Positions 18,467 to 28,221 of a stretch of DNA of 64,000 nt are shown here, in pieces. Position numbers and translations under genes: made by a program. Source of the stretch: Sulfitobacter sp. LCG007 (GTDB lineage: Bacteria > Pseudomonadota > Alphaproteobacteria > Rhodobacterales > Rhodobacteraceae); contig NZ_CP161805.1 in assembly GCF_040801785.1 (NCBI RefSeq), forward strand, positions 3,658,001 through 3,722,000, given 5' to 3'. How positions within the stretch are numbered: position 1 is the first letter of the stretch; each line of letters opens with the position of its first letter. The notes under the pieces are model-generated. The model searched no databases, was not told where the DNA came from, and saw only the letters and a list, made by a program, of their open reading frames with translations.

Positions 18467-19011
18467 TGGCCGGTCCCGCGCTGGCCGATCCTGTCGGCGA
18501 TTTGCTCCGGGTCGACCGTCCATGCGTAGTTCAACTCGTGACGGATCTTCCAGCCATCGTCCGTGCAGGCCCATCCAATCTGCGAGCGACCGTCGAAGGC
18601 GATAACCTCGCCGTCGAGGCGGTCGATCTGCCCCACGAACCCCAGCGTGGTCGAGGCGACGCGGTCGCCCACGAGGGCCTCGTTCGCTTCGGTGAGCCCG
18701 TGCAGGACGCTGCGTGCCGCGTTCTGCAAGTCCTCCCAGTTGGCGCCGTACTCAGCGGCATCGCTGAAAAGCTGCGAGCGGCCCGGGGCGAAGTTGTCGT
18801 AGAAGACGCCTTGGTTGTCCTCAAGGTCGTAGAAGCCCGCCATCTTCTCGGCGAAGACGAAATCCGGATCGCCCTCGCGGCGTTCCCAGCCCTCCATGAT
18901 CCAGTCGGCGTGCAAGGCGCCGGGAGCGTCCGGTCCGCTTTGCGCGCAGGGCGCTGCCGAGAGGGACGATCCTGCCATCAGTATCGCGAGCGTGATCAGT
19001 GTGGTCTTCAT
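18463..19011 (-). CDS. SnoaL-like (NTF2-fold) secreted protein
   Basis: 182 aa. Start chosen at ATG 19011 because AAGGA lies seven bases upstream and a signal peptide follows (MKTTLITLAILMAGSSLSAA). The mature part shows an NTF2/SnoaL fold pattern (VFAEKMAGFYDLEDNQGVFYDNFAP and the C-terminal DDGWKIRHELNYAW). Such domains act as hydrolases, isomerases or ligand-binding modules, and none of these can be assigned. It is coupled to the next gene by ATGA. Confidence 0.75.
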   Translation of the reverse strand: MKTTLITLAILMAGSSLSAAPCAQSGPDAPGALHADWIMEGWERREGDPDFVFAEKMAGFYDLEDNQGVFYDNFAPGRSQLFSDAAEYGANWEDLQNAARSVLHGLTEANEALVGDRVASTTLGFVGQIDRLDGEVIAFDGRSQIGWACTDDGWKIRHELNYAWTVDPEQIADRIGQRGTGQ

Positions 19012-19144
19012 GTCCATGTCCTTTGGTGCAGGCGGGTTAACTGCCGGATGCCGGGGAAAATGACCGATCTGCACCGTCGCCGGTATCTGGCGACTGGTGG
19101 ACATGGCGGTTAGCCTTGCTAACCGGTCGGGGCAGAACAGCGCG

Positions 19145-20029
19145 TCATTGGCGCCGGTCTTTCACATGATCCACGAAGGCGCGCAGTTTCGGTGCCATGT
19201 TGCGCCGATGCGGATAGAAAAGGGAAAAGCCCGGGAAGGACGGCAGGAAGTCCTCGAGCAGCCAGACCAGTTCGCCCCGCTCCTCGAAGGGTTGGAATGT
19301 CTCGCGCGTGGCAAAGGTGATCCCGCCCCCTTCGAGTGCCACACGCAGCATCAGGCGCAGGTCATTGGTGGTGATCTGCGGAGCCACCGCGACATCGAAC
19401 GCAATCCCGTTCTCCGAAAATTCCCACCGGTACGGGGCGGAGGCCGGTGACGGGCGCCAGCCGATGCAGCGATGCGCGATCAGCTCGCGCGGATGCAAGG
19501 GCGCACCATGCGCGGCAAGATAGGCCGGCGCGGCGACGACGGCCTCGCGTTCTCGCGCGGTGACCTGAACGGCGATCATGTCCTGCTCGATCACCTCGCC
19601 CAATCGTATCCCGGCATCGAATCCGGCGGCGACGATATCGACCTCCTCGTCTGTCACCGTCACGTCCAGCACGACCTCCGGATGAGCCTGTGCAAAGGTG
19701 ACGAGCAACGGCCCCGACAGAACCGCCTCGGCGATGGATGTCACGGCCAGGCGCAGAACACCCCGCGGACGATTGTCACCGGATGCCACGTCCAGTGCCT
19801 CGGAAATCTCCGCAAGGGGGGTGCAAAGAGACGCATAGAGCCGTTCTCCCTCCTCGGTCAGCCGCACCGCGCGCGTGGTGCGCGTGACCAGCGCCACGCC
19901 GATCGTGTCTTCCAGCCGGCGCATGCCCTGACTGACGGCCGACCGCGTTACGCCGAGACGGTCGGCGGCAGCCCGGAAATTGTCCGCCTCCGCGACGGCC
20001 TTGAAGAGGGTCAAAAGGTTCAGATCCAC
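19145..20029 (-). CDS. LysR-family transcriptional regulator
   Basis: 294 aa. Helix-turn-helix at about residues 15-40 (NFRAAADRLGVTRSAVSQGMRRLE), then the substrate-binding domain with DVTVTDEEVDIVAAGFDAGIRLGE, the pattern of the subgroup that often controls small oxidoreductases. It lies upstream of, and on the same strand as, the SnoaL/Atu4866/CMD genes. Confidence 0.9.
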   Translation of the reverse strand: MDLNLLTLFKAVAEADNFRAAADRLGVTRSAVSQGMRRLEDTIGVALVTRTTRAVRLTEEGERLYASLCTPLAEISEALDVASGDNRPRGVLRLAVTSIAEAVLSGPLLVTFAQAHPEVVLDVTVTDEEVDIVAAGFDAGIRLGEVIEQDMIAVQVTAREREAVVAAPAYLAAHGAPLHPRELIAHRCIGWRPSPASAPYRWEFSENGIAFDVAVAPQITTNDLRLMLRVALEGGGITFATRETFQPFEERGELVWLLEDFLPSFPGFSLFYPHRRNMAPKLRAFVDHVKDRRQ

Positions 20030-20233
20030 TTCCGCTCCACGCCTGATTGTCCTTTAGCCAGCCCTCTCACCTATGCCATTGTCAACTGCGGCTAACCGTA
20101 TTGTCCATATCGGGGGGCTGCTGACGTGATGGCCCAAGCTTCACCCTTGCCCCGGTGAAAACGGGATTGGAGCATGTCATGAACAATCACACCCGCATCA
20201 CCGGCAGCTCGAGCCACGACGTCCGCCTGCACT

Positions 20234-21099
20234 TCAGATCGACGCCCCGGCCAGCACATCCCGCATCGGCACCGGCTCGCGACCGAGAAGGCGGGCAAGG
20301 GTCGGGTCCGGGCGGTCGAGTTCGCCCGCGCGCGCCGCGCGGAAATAGCCCGTCATGATGGCGATCGCGGCATCGGAAAGGCCGTTCTGCCGCGCCCGAC
20401 GCTCCATCTTGTCTTCCGCGATCACCTCCCGCGCGATGTCGCGACCCGTGACCTCCGAGGCGAGACAGGCGAGATCCGCAAGGTCGAGAGTCTCGGCCCC
20501 GGCAAGCGGGGGGGGGTGGCGCCATCGATCACCTCTTGCCCCGCGAGCAACCGGGCGTCGGCCTCGGCGAGGTCGTCATGCCTGGTCCATGCGACCTTTC
20601 CATCTTCCGGACCACGAAGCGTCCCCCCTGCGAATCCGCGCGCATTCATCCCGAGGGCGCGCGCCGCGTAGAACCCATGGCGGAGCGCGGTCCAGGGCAG
20701 ACCCGAACCTTCCAGCATGGCCTCGGTGGCCGCGTGATCGCGTCCAGGCGGAAAATGCGACTCCGGAGACGCCGAGATCTGGATGGTGCAGAGCAAGCGC
20801 GCGACGCCGAGTTCGCTTGCGACGTCTCTCGCCACCCGATGCTCTGCAAGCGGATCGCCCCCGCGGGCGGCGGCGTTCGAGGATACCAGCAGAATGCGAT
20901 CCGCGCCCTCCCAGGCATGTCGCAGGCTGGCGCGGTCTTTAAAGTCGCCGTGCCGCACGCGGATGCCGGCCTCGGCAAGATCGGACGCCTGCGCGGGGTC
21001 GCGGGTGCTGATCCCGATGTGTCGGGCCGGCACCAGTGATCCGAGATGATCCACAACCCTGCGGCCGAGCTGTCCGGTCGCCCCCGTGACGATGAGCAT
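20234..21099 (-). pseudogene. NmrA-like NAD(P)H-binding reductase frameshifted in a C9 run
   Basis: Atypical short-chain dehydrogenase of the NmrA/QOR2 type; Rossmann motif VTGATGQLGRRV at residues 4-15. The frame from ATG 21099 goes wrong at a run of nine C on the coding strand (20507-20515). A good C-terminus continues in the next frame (EVIAEDKMERRARQNGLSDA through DVLAGASI) to 20234. One extra C, or two fewer, gives a 288-aa protein. Divergent from a LysR gene, as usual for such reductases. Homopolymer length makes both slippage and sequencing error possible. Confidence 0.85.
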
Positions 21100-21213
21100 A
21101 TCGGTCTCCCTTGAGCGGTCGGCCGGGGCGGCCAGTCCGGCGCCGCCTTGAGAAGGATCTGACTGTTACTCCAGCGGGTGACTACTACGCAATTCGCGCA
21201 TACGGTGTTCTCC

Positions 21214-21940
21214 ATGAAGAACGATGATTCCCTCGACGATCTCGCCATCTTTCACACCGTCGTCCGCGAGGGGGGGTTCCGCGCAGCCTCGCGCCGGCTC
21301 GGCCGCGCGCCGTCGAAGGTCAGCAACACTGTCGCGCGCATGGACGCGTCACTGGGCGTGCCATTATTGCGTCGCACGACGCGCAGCGTTTCCACCACGG
21401 ACGCCGGAGGTCGAGATCGTGGTCGAGAACGGGCTCGTGGACATCGTTGCTGCGGGCTGCGACGGCGGCATCCGGTACGAAGACATTCTCGCGCAGGACA
21501 TGGTCTCGGTGCCCGTAGGCCCGCGCATGCAGCAGACTGCCCTCGCCGCTGCGCCGGACTACCTGCGGGCACACGGCACACCGGCGAATCCGCGTGATCT
21601 GACCGAACACCAGGCGATCCGCTACCGCCTCCCGGCCGGCCCGCTCCTGCCCTGGCAGTTGCTTGAGGGCGGCCGGACAGTCGCGGTCGAACCAATCCCG
21701 CGCCTGATCCTCAGCGTCAACGCAATCGACACCGGTCTGAGCTTCGCGCGCGCAGGCATCGGCATCATCGCGACCTTTCGGAACCGGCTGGAAGAGGATT
21801 TTGCGACTGGCGATCTCGTGCCCGTCCTGCCCGAAAGGTGGCCCGCCCGCACCGAGCCCCGCCTCTACTACCCAAGCCGCAATGCTCCGCGGCCAATGCG
21901 CGCCTTCATCAAGCTATGCCGCGATCACCATGCCGGCTGA
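21214..21940 (+). pseudogene. LysR-family regulator with internal deletion
   Basis: The first 65 codons (ATG 21214) are a good LysR DNA-binding domain (GGFRAASRRLGRAPSKVSNT and LLRRTTRSVSTTDAG). At about 21401-21410 the frame changes and jumps to the middle of the effector domain (PEVEIVVENGLVDIVAAG), continuing to HHAG at 21940. About 55-60 codons of linker and effector domain are missing. The GACGCCGGAG junction is shared by both sides, so a microhomology deletion is likely. Divergent from the NmrA-like gene it presumably controlled. Confidence 0.82.
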
Positions 21941-22402
21941 CTTGATCTGCGCGTCGCCCCGCGGAAACCTGTGTCGATCTCGACCTCGGGGCGCAACACG
22001 GAAAGGGTCAGGTGGCCTTGGGCAGAGACCGCATGGGTCCTACCTGTCATGCACGACAGCGGCAGGACGCACAGGTTCATCTCGGCATACTCGCGGGGAT
22101 GTGCGGGCCACTGCCCCTCACGGATGGCGCGGTCACACGATGAACGAGAAGAAAGTCAGACGCGGCCCAAAAAACCCGGGATTTGAGATCCCGACACTGT
22201 CGGGACGCTGCTGCAGATACTGAAGAACCATGGTGAATACTGAACACCGCATCATCGGAGTGACGCCGGTCGTGGTTCGTTGGAATGCGACCAAGGACAC
22301 CCATGTCGGTGTGAATCCGCCTGGCGTTCGATCCGACCCCAACACGGTCAGCTGGCGCGCGAAGCACATCAGTCGCGACAGGCGACCTGTGGGGACGACT
22401 GG
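21941..22402. other. Intergenic region without recognised gene
   Basis: I see no coding sequence with family resemblance. A short perfect inverted pair GGGATTTGAGATCCC at 22179-22193 is the only structure noted. Confidence 0.4.
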
Positions 22403-23509
22403 TCAGGAGCCTGGCAGCCGCTCGCGTCGTCGCGCCCGAAGCGACACGGCGACAAAGGCCACGGCACCCAGCAGCAGCACGAGCGGGATTGGCCGGGTGA
22501 CCAGCGGCATCAGGCTCCCGTATTGACCCAGCATCTGTCGCAGGTTGCTTTCCAGCGGCGGCCCCAGCAGGAACCCGAGGATCATGGGCGCAAGCGGGTA
22601 GCGGAAATGCTCCAGCAAGAAGCCCAGAAGACCGAGGACACACATGATCCAGACCTCGAACATGCGCCCGTTCAAGGAATAGATTCCGACGCAGGCGACG
22701 ACGAAAAGTCCGGGAAGCAGGATCGGCTTGGGAATGTTGAGCGGGCGGACAAGCGGGCCGGTCGCCCCCATCATGAAAAAGAACATCATGACGCTGGCCA
22801 ACAGGATTGCGGCATAGATGGCGTAGACGACCTCGGGAGAATTCAAGAACATCAGGGGGCCGGGTTGGACGCCCTGGATGGTGAGCGCACCGACCAGCAT
22901 CGCCGTGACCGTGTCGCCCGGGATGCCAAGCGTGAGCGCCGTTATGAGCGCGCCGCCGATCGTCGCATTGTTGGCGGCCTCTGCGGCGACAACCCCGCCC
23001 TCCGCCCCTTTGCCGAAGCTCCCCGGATCCCTGGCGGCGCTGCGCGCCTGTGCATAGGCGATCAGGCCGGCAGGGCTGCCACCGACGGCAGGAACGATGC
23101 CGACCATCGTGCCGATCAGCGCCGCGATGGCCCCCTTGAGCAGGCTTTCGCCGCTGACGGCGATTACGGCGCTCAGCGCGAGGATGAAGGCCGCGACGTA
23201 TTCCGGAAAATGGAACTTGAGCGCAAAGGTCGAAAGGATCGTCGCAAAGGTCATCAGGATGATAGCGCTGAACAGCGGGCCGAAGACCGAGGCGCAGATT
23301 GCCAGGCCAAGCGCCTTTGCCGCCTGCCCCTTGAGCGTGAAGGCGTAACCGTCCTCGATGGTGGCAACGCAATTGGGCGTGCCGGGGATGCGCAGCAGGA
23401 TGGCCGAGATGCAGCCCCCGGTGATGCCGCCGACGATCATGCCGAGCAGGATCAGCATCGGCACCATGGGTGATGCAAGAAGGCCGGCTATGGCGGCAAA
23501 GATGTCCAT
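22403..23509 (-). CDS. tctA: TctA-family tricarboxylate transporter permease with two internal losses
   Basis: Large membrane subunit of a tripartite tricarboxylate (TTT) transporter. 368 aa against about 500 normally. Present: GITGGCISAILLRIPGTP, GYAFTLKGQAAKALG, FGKGAEGGVVAAEAANNAT, TLGIPGDTVTAMLVGAL, IQGVQPGPLMF and a full C-terminus. Missing relative to the family: roughly 40 residues after LILLG (residue 23, first PGLxG loop) and roughly 100 residues after LIGTMVG (residue about 147). Both gaps are in frame and at similar GGCA-GAT-GTCGGC sequences. ATG 23509 is four bases after the tctB stop. Function is doubtful. Confidence 0.78.
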   Translation of the reverse strand: MDIFAAIAGLLASPMVPMLILLGMIVGGITGGCISAILLRIPGTPNCVATIEDGYAFTLKGQAAKALGLAICASVFGPLFSAIILMTFATILSTFALKFHFPEYVAAFILALSAVIAVSGESLLKGAIAALIGTMVGIVPAVGGSPAGLIAYAQARSAARDPGSFGKGAEGGVVAAEAANNATIGGALITALTLGIPGDTVTAMLVGALTIQGVQPGPLMFLNSPEVVYAIYAAILLASVMMFFFMMGATGPLVRPLNIPKPILLPGLFVVACVGIYSLNGRMFEVWIMCVLGLLGFLLEHFRYPLAPMILGFLLGPPLESNLRQMLGQYGSLMPLVTRPIPLVLLLGAVAFVAVSLRARRRERLPGS

Positions 23510-23513
23510 GGCT

Positions 23514-23987
23514 TCAACGCATCCAGTACGGCAGGGAAACGACGCGAAGCCCCAGTATCTCGTCGAACAGAAGCCAGACAGACAGCAGCACGACAAGGGC
23601 GGCGATCAGCGCGGCAAGGACGCCTTGGCGGCGATCGTCCGAGCCTCGCAGGACGGCGAACGACAGAAAAAACAGGGGGGTGGCAAGGTACTGGCCGATG
23701 GCGCCGACAGCCACGACGTAGACCACGCAAACTGCCAGCACGCCAAGCCCGCGCGCAAAGTCCCCCGGGTCCGGCGCGCCGCTGGCCCGCAACTTACAAA
23801 GCCGTGCCAGAATCACCGCGCAGCCAAGGGACAGCTGGATCCGCGGCCAGAACGCCATTCCGAGCGGGTCCCAAGGGACAACCTGGAAACGGAAGGTCTC
23901 TGCCATCAGCAAAGGGCCGCCCACCAGCAGGAACAACAGAAGGGCGGCCTCGCCGATCCTTGCGCGGCGAACGCGATCAGCCTCCAT
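23514..23987 (-). CDS. tctB: TctB-family small permease subunit
   Basis: 157 aa, start at MEADRVRRARIGEAALL (ATG 23987). Four hydrophobic segments and the WPRIQLSLGCAVIL block match TctB subunits of TTT transporters. The start lies 11 bases inside the 3' end of tctC (23977), so it is translationally coupled to it. It looks intact, unlike tctC and tctA. Confidence 0.8.
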   Translation of the reverse strand: MEADRVRRARIGEAALLLFLLVGGPLLMAETFRFQVVPWDPLGMAFWPRIQLSLGCAVILARLCKLRASGAPDPGDFARGLGVLAVCVVYVVAVGAIGQYLATPLFFLSFAVLRGSDDRRQGVLAALIAALVVLLSVWLLFDEILGLRVVSLPYWMR

Positions 23988-24935
23988 AGCCTGCCTGTGC
24001 GGCGAGGTCGGAAATCTGCTTGAAGAGGCCGTCCATGTAGCTGGCAAAGGCGTCGCCCCGCAGGAAGCGCACATTGACGTTCAGCGCTTCCATCTGCGAC
24101 ACGAAATCCGGGTCGGCCGCCACGGCTTCGAGCGCGTCGCAGAAGCCTTCGACAGGCTCCCGCGGCGTGCCTGCGGGGAACATGAAACCGTTGCTTTGCG
24201 CCATCGAGACATCAAGCCTCTGCTCCTTCGCGGTCGGCAGGTCGGGTGCCATGGGCAGACGTTCGTCGGAAAGAACGGCAAGAATCTTCTGCTGGCCAGC
24301 CTCGTGCTGCTGGATGACCCCCGCGGTGGGCGTGATCAGGGCCGTGACATGGCCGCCCATGACGGCAGCGTTCTTTTCGGACCGCCGCCCGCGTTCACCA
24401 GTTTGAAATCCACGCCTGACTTTTCATTGACAAGAAGGCCCGCGAATTGCGACAGCGTGCCGCGTTCGATGGCACGGCTTGCACCCTCGGTCGCCTCCAG
24501 CGCCTCAAGATCGGCGAGCGCGGTTTCGCCGCCGTTGCCGGTAATCGTCAATACGGCATCACCGAACGTTCAGGCGGGCTGGATGTCCTTGCTGGAAAAA
24601 GGCGCCGCCCCGGTGGCGATGCCGACCAGCGTGTTCGAGCGGTACAGGCCAACGGTCTGGCCGTCGGGATAGCTCTCGAGCGCGGCAGACATGCCGAGAA
24701 CACCGCCGCCGCCATCGGTGTTGGTCACGACAACCGCGCTGCCGATCTGATCCGACATCTTTGAGGCGATGATGCGCACCATGTTGTCCGTCGTGCCGCC
24801 CGGACAGTAGGGGACGACGATCGTGACAGGCCCTGCGGGCCAACTGCGCTCTGCCAGCGACGGTGTCGCGGTGAAGAAGGCTGCGGCCAACGTGGCGGTC
24901 AGCGCCCTCGCTCTATGCTTCCAGACTCTGTTCAT
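23977..24935 (-). pseudogene. tctC: TctC-family binding protein with stop and frameshift
   Basis: Periplasmic binding protein of the Bug/TctC family. From ATG 24935 the signal peptide and GPVTIVVPYCPGGTTDNMVR read well up to KDIQPA, then an in-frame TGA (24570-24572). The same frame continues (TFGDAVLTITGNGGETALAD, LLVNEKSGVDFKLVNAGGG) until about 24379, where loss of one base shifts to the frame ending GGHVTALITPTAGVIQQ ... QAGYGG at 23977. With one base restored and TGA read as sense, the length is 319 aa, normal for the family. Two independent lesions make it a pseudogene. Confidence 0.88.
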
Positions 24936-25925
24936 GTGATTTCCTCCCTGAAGTTTTCGTGTCGAGGCCGTAGTGGCCATAGAATTCCCGGGGTGCGTCA
25001 TGCGCCGCGAGATGGCCAATCGCGGCCTGCAGCAGCCGCGCCGCGATCTCGGGCGCATCGATCGGCCTTTCCTGTCCCGGATCGGTGCGCAGATCGAAGA
25101 CCTCGGTCCGCGTGCCACGATCAAACGCCTCGTGCAGACCGGGTGGCCGAACCCCGTCCGGCCGCGCGGCAATACGCAGGGTCTGCACGTCCTTGGTAAA
25201 ATCGAAGGGCCCGGCAAGGTCCATGACGCGCAACACTTCCAACGTGAACGGAGCCCCGTGCAGTTCGAGGATCGTCGGCAGCAGGTCCGGCGGCTGGGTC
25301 AAGGCTGAGCTGCGGCGACCGGCGCTTTCGGCGTGGTCCGGGTGCCAGATCGTCAGCGGTATGCGCGAGATCTCGGTGAAGTACGGCATCCGGTTCTTGC
25401 CCCACCATTCACGTTCCGCCAGCAGGAAGCCATGGTCGGTGGTCACGACAAGGCAAGTGTCCTTCCACAGGTCGAGCTGGTCGAACAGGTCGAGAAGCCG
25501 GCCAAGCTGATCGTCACACGAACTGACCAACGCCGAGTAGTTCGACCGGATTTCGCGCATCTCGGCGGCAACATCATCTGGGCGCCGGATTATGGCAACG
25601 GTCGCGAAGTCGGCCATCGACTTGCGGTAGGTGAAGCCGGTCGGCGCTTCCAGGCGAAAGCCCTACACCTTTATCTCGCGCAGATTCGCGCCCGCGAAGG
25701 ACTGCACCAGCGGTTCGGGCATGCAGGCAGGCGATGAAATGGTGAAAGGTGAGCGCCTCAGCGCAATCTGGAAGTGAGACTGGATCGCCAAGTGCGGGTT
25801 CGGCAGGTCGTGACGGGAAAAGAAGCTGTCGATCCAGGACGCCGCCACGTTCGCCGCGAACAGCGTCAACCACGAATGGTCCAGCAGGTTTTCCGGACGG
25901 ATGGTGTCCAGCTCAAACAGCGGAT
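24913..25925 (-). pseudogene. Sulfatase-family hydrolase, 5' truncated with premature stop
   Basis: Alkaline-phosphatase-superfamily sulfatase. The distal part reads well from codon 25617 (RSNYSALVSSCDDQLGRLLD, LVVTTDHGFLLAEREWWGKN, RIPLTIWHPDHA). Upstream, the same frame runs through a TAG at 25663-25665, preceded by DTIRPENLLDHSWLTLFAAN and FSRHDLPNPHLAIQS. The N-terminus with the formylglycine Cys motif is absent: at about 25925 the sequence passes into a LysR fragment. The 3' end overlaps tctC, so sulfatase and transporter formed one operon, probably for a sulfated organic compound. Confidence 0.82.
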
Positions 25926-26218
25926 GATCCGCAGCTTGCCCCCCAGCCCCTTGGTCACGATGTTCAGTTCGGTGAGGGAACTGTGCCAGGTTGCTTCGAT
26001 CTGCAGGGCACGCCGATGGAAGAGGCAGCCCGGTTCCGTCAGAACCGCGCCGGTGGATTGCCTGCGAAACAGCTCGATTTCCAACGAGGCCTCAAGCAGG
26101 CGGACCGATTATGTCAGAGCGGGCTGCGTGATGTCCCCGCCCGCGCCGCGGCATTGAAACTGCCATGGCGCGCCACGAGCAGAAAATGCTCGATGCGCGA
26201 AAGCATGTGCATGTTCAT
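25926..26218 (-). pseudogene. N-terminal fragment of a LysR regulator
   Basis: From ATG 26218: MLSRIEHFLLVARHGSFNAA, then with frameshifts and a stop ITQPALT, SVRLLEASLEIELFRRQSTG, AVLTEPGCLFHRRALQIEAT and LTELNIVTKGLGGKLRI. The C-terminal effector domain is gone; the sequence continues straight into sulfatase codons. A deletion therefore fused the two genes, which were on the same strand. From 26219 to 26423 nothing is seen. Confidence 0.78.
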
Positions 26219-26423
26219 CCGCCTGCGTCCTCCCGACCGCCTGGACGATTGTCCCAAACAAATTGCCGGCACGCAAACGGCTATTTTCGGGGCGAACCTG
26301 CCCCATGATGCTTCCTTCCATTCCAGCGAAAGGCTCACCGTGGCATCAAACACCTGGCAAGAAAGGGGCGCACGTCTGACCCCGCCACAACGACAGCCGG
26401 GTCCGGACCTGCTGAAAGGCTGC

Positions 26424-28076
26424 CTATGGTCGATGGAAGCCGCCGAGGCCCGCTGCGTTCAGGTGTTCGACGGTCACCATGTCCGCCCGTCCGTCCGCCC
26501 CGATGGAAAACACGACCTGCGAAACCGAGCCCTCTGGCTGGTTCTCCGTCACCGGGAAGGCAACAAAGCGGTCCCCGTCCCAGTGGGTCAGCGGCAGGCG
26601 CTGCGGTGCGGGGCCGACCTCCAGCATCAGGCCGTCAGCCGTCATGCGCACCTCGGCCGCGCCGAAATAGGCGCTCTCATATCGTCCGGCATAGATATCG
26701 AGGGGCCGGGTGGCGGCGGGCTGCTGCGGGGGGCTAGCGTCAACCAGCGCGCCCGCCGGGGCAGATAGCGGTGCGATGCGCGGCCCGTAAGCCGCCAGCC
26801 AGTCGCGTTGATCTGCGCCGAACTCCACCCGGTCAAGGAAACTCGCCGCCAGCGCCTCGGGCAGGCCGATGGGGCTGGCATTGGTCAGCACGACGATCCC
26901 CAGTTCAAGATCCGGTATCATCGAATAGGCCGTCGCCGCGCCAAATGCGAAGGCGCCCGAGTGGCTGAGCACAACGCGCCCGCTGGGGCGCACGCCAACG
27001 CCGAAGCCGTAGCCATAGGTGCCTGCCCGCTCCGCCGCATCGCCGGGATGGCCACTGATTGCCTGCGGCGAAAGCGCGGGCACAAGCGCGTCGGGGGCGA
27101 TCAGTTGCGCCCCGTCGTGCCGCCCGCCTGACAGCACCAGTTTCATCCATTGCGCCATGTCCCGCGCGCTGGAACTGACGCCGCCTGCCGGGCTTTGCGC
27201 ATCAGGCTGGCGCAGGTCCGCCACCTCGAATCCATTGGCACCCGGCACATGGGAAGCGGCGCGGTTGGCCTGCGCCATGTAATCCGCGTGGCGCGAACTG
27301 GTCGCCCCCATGCCGAGCGGGCGATAAAGCGCCTGCTCCGACAGGCTGGCCCAGTCTGTTCCGGCGGCGGCCGCCACCGCCTCGGCCGCAGCGGTCAGGC
27401 CGAAATTGGTATAGGCGTAGTCGGCCCGGAACCGGCCCATGGGCAGCTGCGCCAGCCGCTCGAGCACCGCGCGGCGGTCATAGCCCACATCCTCGAGATC
27501 GTCGCCAGCATGATCCGGCAGGCCCGAGCGGTGGGCATAGAGATCCCCGATCGTGACGTGGTCGCTGACCCAGGGATCGCCCAGATCGAACCACGGCAGA
27601 TATTTGCGCACCGGATCGTCCCAAATGACGAGATCGCCTGCGACCTGGGTTGCCACCACCGTCGCGCCGACCGATTTGGACAGCGAGGCCAGCAGAAAGA
27701 CCGTATCGGCATCCACCTCGGCCTGCTCGCCCACCGCCCGCAGGCCCCAGCCGCGCAGCAGCAGAGTCTCTTGCCCCTGCACCACGGCAACAGCGAGCCC
27801 CGGCACGCCGCTCCGCTCCAGCAGATCCTTCACCAGCCCGTCCAGCGAGGCGACGGCATCGGCAATGCGTTCCTGCGGCACCGGCAGCACGGTCGCCCGC
27901 GCGGGGGATACCGCCGGGTCCGGCAGGGCGAACACTGGCAGGGCGGACTGTGCATGCAGCGCGGTATCGAGAGCGAACAGCGCGACGGCCGCGCCGAGGA
28001 CCGCGCCCAAGATGGCATGCCGCCGCTTGCGCACCGGGCTGGGCCCCCGCTCAGGTGTGTCGGTCGATGTTGTCAT
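26424..28076 (-). CDS. Class C beta-lactamase-like serine hydrolase, exported
   Basis: 550 aa. Start at ATG 28076 with GAGGAG eight bases upstream; a membrane or signal segment follows (ILGAVLGAAVALFALDTALHAQS). Penicillin-binding-fold motifs: SLSK in LLASLSKSVGA, YTN in YAYTNFGL and HSG in LSHSGAFAFG, replacing the KTG triad. A C-terminal lipocalin-like domain (DIYAGRYESAYFGAAEVRM) is typical of peptidase S12-type esterases and D-aminopeptidases. It is the last gene of a four-gene operon. The real substrate (peptide, ester or lactone) cannot be told; true beta-lactamase activity is unlikely. Confidence 0.85.
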   Translation of the reverse strand: MTTSTDTPERGPSPVRKRRHAILGAVLGAAVALFALDTALHAQSALPVFALPDPAVSPARATVLPVPQERIADAVASLDGLVKDLLERSGVPGLAVAVVQGQETLLLRGWGLRAVGEQAEVDADTVFLLASLSKSVGATVVATQVAGDLVIWDDPVRKYLPWFDLGDPWVSDHVTIGDLYAHRSGLPDHAGDDLEDVGYDRRAVLERLAQLPMGRFRADYAYTNFGLTAAAEAVAAAAGTDWASLSEQALYRPLGMGATSSRHADYMAQANRAASHVPGANGFEVADLRQPDAQSPAGGVSSSARDMAQWMKLVLSGGRHDGAQLIAPDALVPALSPQAISGHPGDAAERAGTYGYGFGVGVRPSGRVVLSHSGAFAFGAATAYSMIPDLELGIVVLTNASPIGLPEALAASFLDRVEFGADQRDWLAAYGPRIAPLSAPAGALVDASPPQQPAATRPLDIYAGRYESAYFGAAEVRMTADGLMLEVGPAPQRLPLTHWDGDRFVAFPVTENQPEGSVSQVVFSIGADGRADMVTVEHLNAAGLGGFHRP

Positions 28077-28221
28077 ATCCGGGTCTCCTCGTGGGATTGA
28101 GTTGGAAGAAGGCGACGGCGGCTGCTTGGGCGGCGCGGTGGGGCCATCCGGCGGGGGGTGATAATCCGCAGCGCGACGGGCATTTGATCCCGGTCCCTGC
28201 TCTGGTTGGATGTGCCATGCG

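Noticed and set aside
26424-28076. True beta-lactamase resistance gene
   Set aside because: HSG replaces KTG and a C-terminal lipocalin-like domain is present, which fits S12-type esterases or peptidases better.
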